Assembly: GCA_029261435.1 (NCBI GenBank)
Contig: JAJDBI010000133.1
Coordinates: 1 to 5,946, forward strand
Source: Nitrospinaceae bacterium
GTDB taxonomy: Bacteria > Nitrospinota > Nitrospinia > Nitrospinales > VA-1
Direction: 5' to 3'
DNA length: 5,946 nt
The stretch's first letter is position 1. The number at the start of each line of letters is the position of its first letter. Shown in pieces: positions 5,230 to 5,946 of the stretch. Both the position numbers and the translations under genes were made by a program. Under the pieces are notes generated by a model that ran no database searches, was not told the origin of the DNA, and was given only the letters and a program-made list of their open reading frames with translations.

Positions 5230-5946
5230 ATCTTTTTCCAATGAAAAATATAAATCGGGAATGCGTCGCTCAAAGTCCAACCAGCAAGTGGGTTTGAGTG
5301 CTCCCAGATCCGAAAACAAAACAACCAAATTAAACATTTCGGACCTTGTATGGCTGTGGGGAGATGGGAAACCACTATCATCGTTAGAACTATTATATCT
5401 GGAGGCTCAAGAAGAAACGCCCTCAACAGATTGGCTCTGGGGAAATGAAAATCCGCTGAAGACAAATGAAACTTTGGCCATGCCCCAGCAACTCACCTTC
5501 CCTCATTGGGACGAAAACGTCAGCAACCCCATTATCCACCCTCAGGTAAAAAAGAAAAATCAACCTGCCAAAAGTGGAGTTTTATTAACCGCCGATCACA
5601 TGACCCATGATAATGATCGAAACATTGCCTGGGCATGGGGAAAAGTAGTTATCGAGTTAGATGACAGAGTTATTAAAGCCGACAAAGTCAAGGTGAACAA
5701 TAAGACCGGGAATGGTGAAGCCGTTGGCCATGTCATCATTACTCGCAGTGATGGAACTCGTCTAAGAGCTAAAAGAACCCGGTTTAATATAAACAACCAG
5801 CAAAGCAGGATTTTTGAAGTTCGAGGCAGACTTGGAGATAAATATTATGTTAAAGGAAAAGAAGTTACCCGATATTCAACAACTCATTATCATGCTCAAA
5901 AAGCTCAACTCACAACTTGTGAGGGCAAACTACCCGACTGGCTTTT
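5180..5946 (+). CDS. lptD: LPS-assembly protein LptD, N-terminal part (3' end outside the window)
   Basis: Outer-membrane LPS translocon subunit, which inserts lipopolysaccharide into the outer leaflet together with LptE. 255 codons are visible and the frame is still open. Residues 1-20 (MKIIFLILGILFTLT, then SESFS) form a signal peptide with likely cleavage after SFS and no lipobox. Residues 21-130 are a polar linker with a repeated motif, WLWGDGKPL (58-66) and WLWGNENPL (85-93). Residues about 134-225 are the LptA-like OstA domain (LLTADHMTHDNDRN, VIKADKVKVNNKTG, EAVGHVIIT, GTRLRAKRTRF). TTCEGKLPDW (245-254) matches the motif that carries a disulfide cysteine of LptD (E. coli C173) just before the barrel. 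No other Cys occurs in the visible mature part, so the early N-terminal Cys (E. coli C31) is absent. The ATG at 5180 lies within folC and has no clear ribosome site; no later Met would keep the signal peptide, so translational coupling to folC is likely. Confidence 0.88.
   Translation, partial: MKIIFLILGILFTLTSESFSNEKYKSGMRRSKSNQQVGLSAPRSENKTTKLNISDLVWLWGDGKPLSSLELLYLEAQEETPSTDWLWGNENPLKTNETLAMPQQLTFPHWDENVSNPIIHPQVKKKNQPAKSGVLLTADHMTHDNDRNIAWAWGKVVIELDDRVIKADKVKVNNKTGNGEAVGHVIITRSDGTRLRAKRTRFNINNQQSRIFEVRGRLGDKYYVKGKEVTRYSTTHYHAQKAQLTTCEGKLPDWL

Noticed and set aside
4671..5465. Several 80-codon - strand frames opposite folC and lptD
   Set aside because: They lie fully within well-supported genes on the other strand and show no domain or start signals.

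Overview
The window looks like chromosomal DNA from a flagellated, diderm (Gram-negative) bacterium. It carries flagellar stator genes and the start of an outer-membrane LPS-assembly gene (lptD). Base composition is moderately AT-rich. I cannot name the lineage from sequence alone. Several genes lack a recognisable Shine-Dalgarno sequence, while the PilZ gene has a near-perfect one at a TTG start.

Left part (1-2418, + strand): a motility operon. It begins inside motA, whose 3' half is present. It continues with motB, which is remarkable for about 310 mostly coiled-coil, highly charged residues placed before the usual MotB transmembrane and OmpA-like domains. A small stand-alone PilZ domain protein follows. 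It appears to start at a TTG codon inside the 3' end of motB, so it is probably translationally coupled to it. MotA and MotB form the ion-driven stator, and the PilZ protein would be a c-di-GMP sensor well placed to tune the motor.

Middle (2419-3742): an AT-rich inverted repeat, then a + strand gene for an unrecognised tryptophan-rich protein of about 212 aa. Converging with it is a - strand gene whose product has features of a LexA/S24-type peptidase fold, with Cys where the catalytic Ser is expected. Upstream of that gene is an AT-rich divergent intergenic region holding a perfect 6-4-6 palindrome.

Right part (3898-5946, + strand): folC (dihydrofolate/folylpolyglutamate synthase), overlapped by 50 bp at its 3' end by lptD, which runs off the window. 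The visible LptD part has a signal peptide, an unusual linker with a repeated WLWG motif, the LptA-like (OstA) periplasmic domain and the conserved cysteine motif that starts the barrel region.

No RNA gene, CRISPR array, insertion sequence or complete mobile element was seen. The most novel feature is the MotB with a giant cytoplasmic coiled coil, immediately followed by a PilZ protein.
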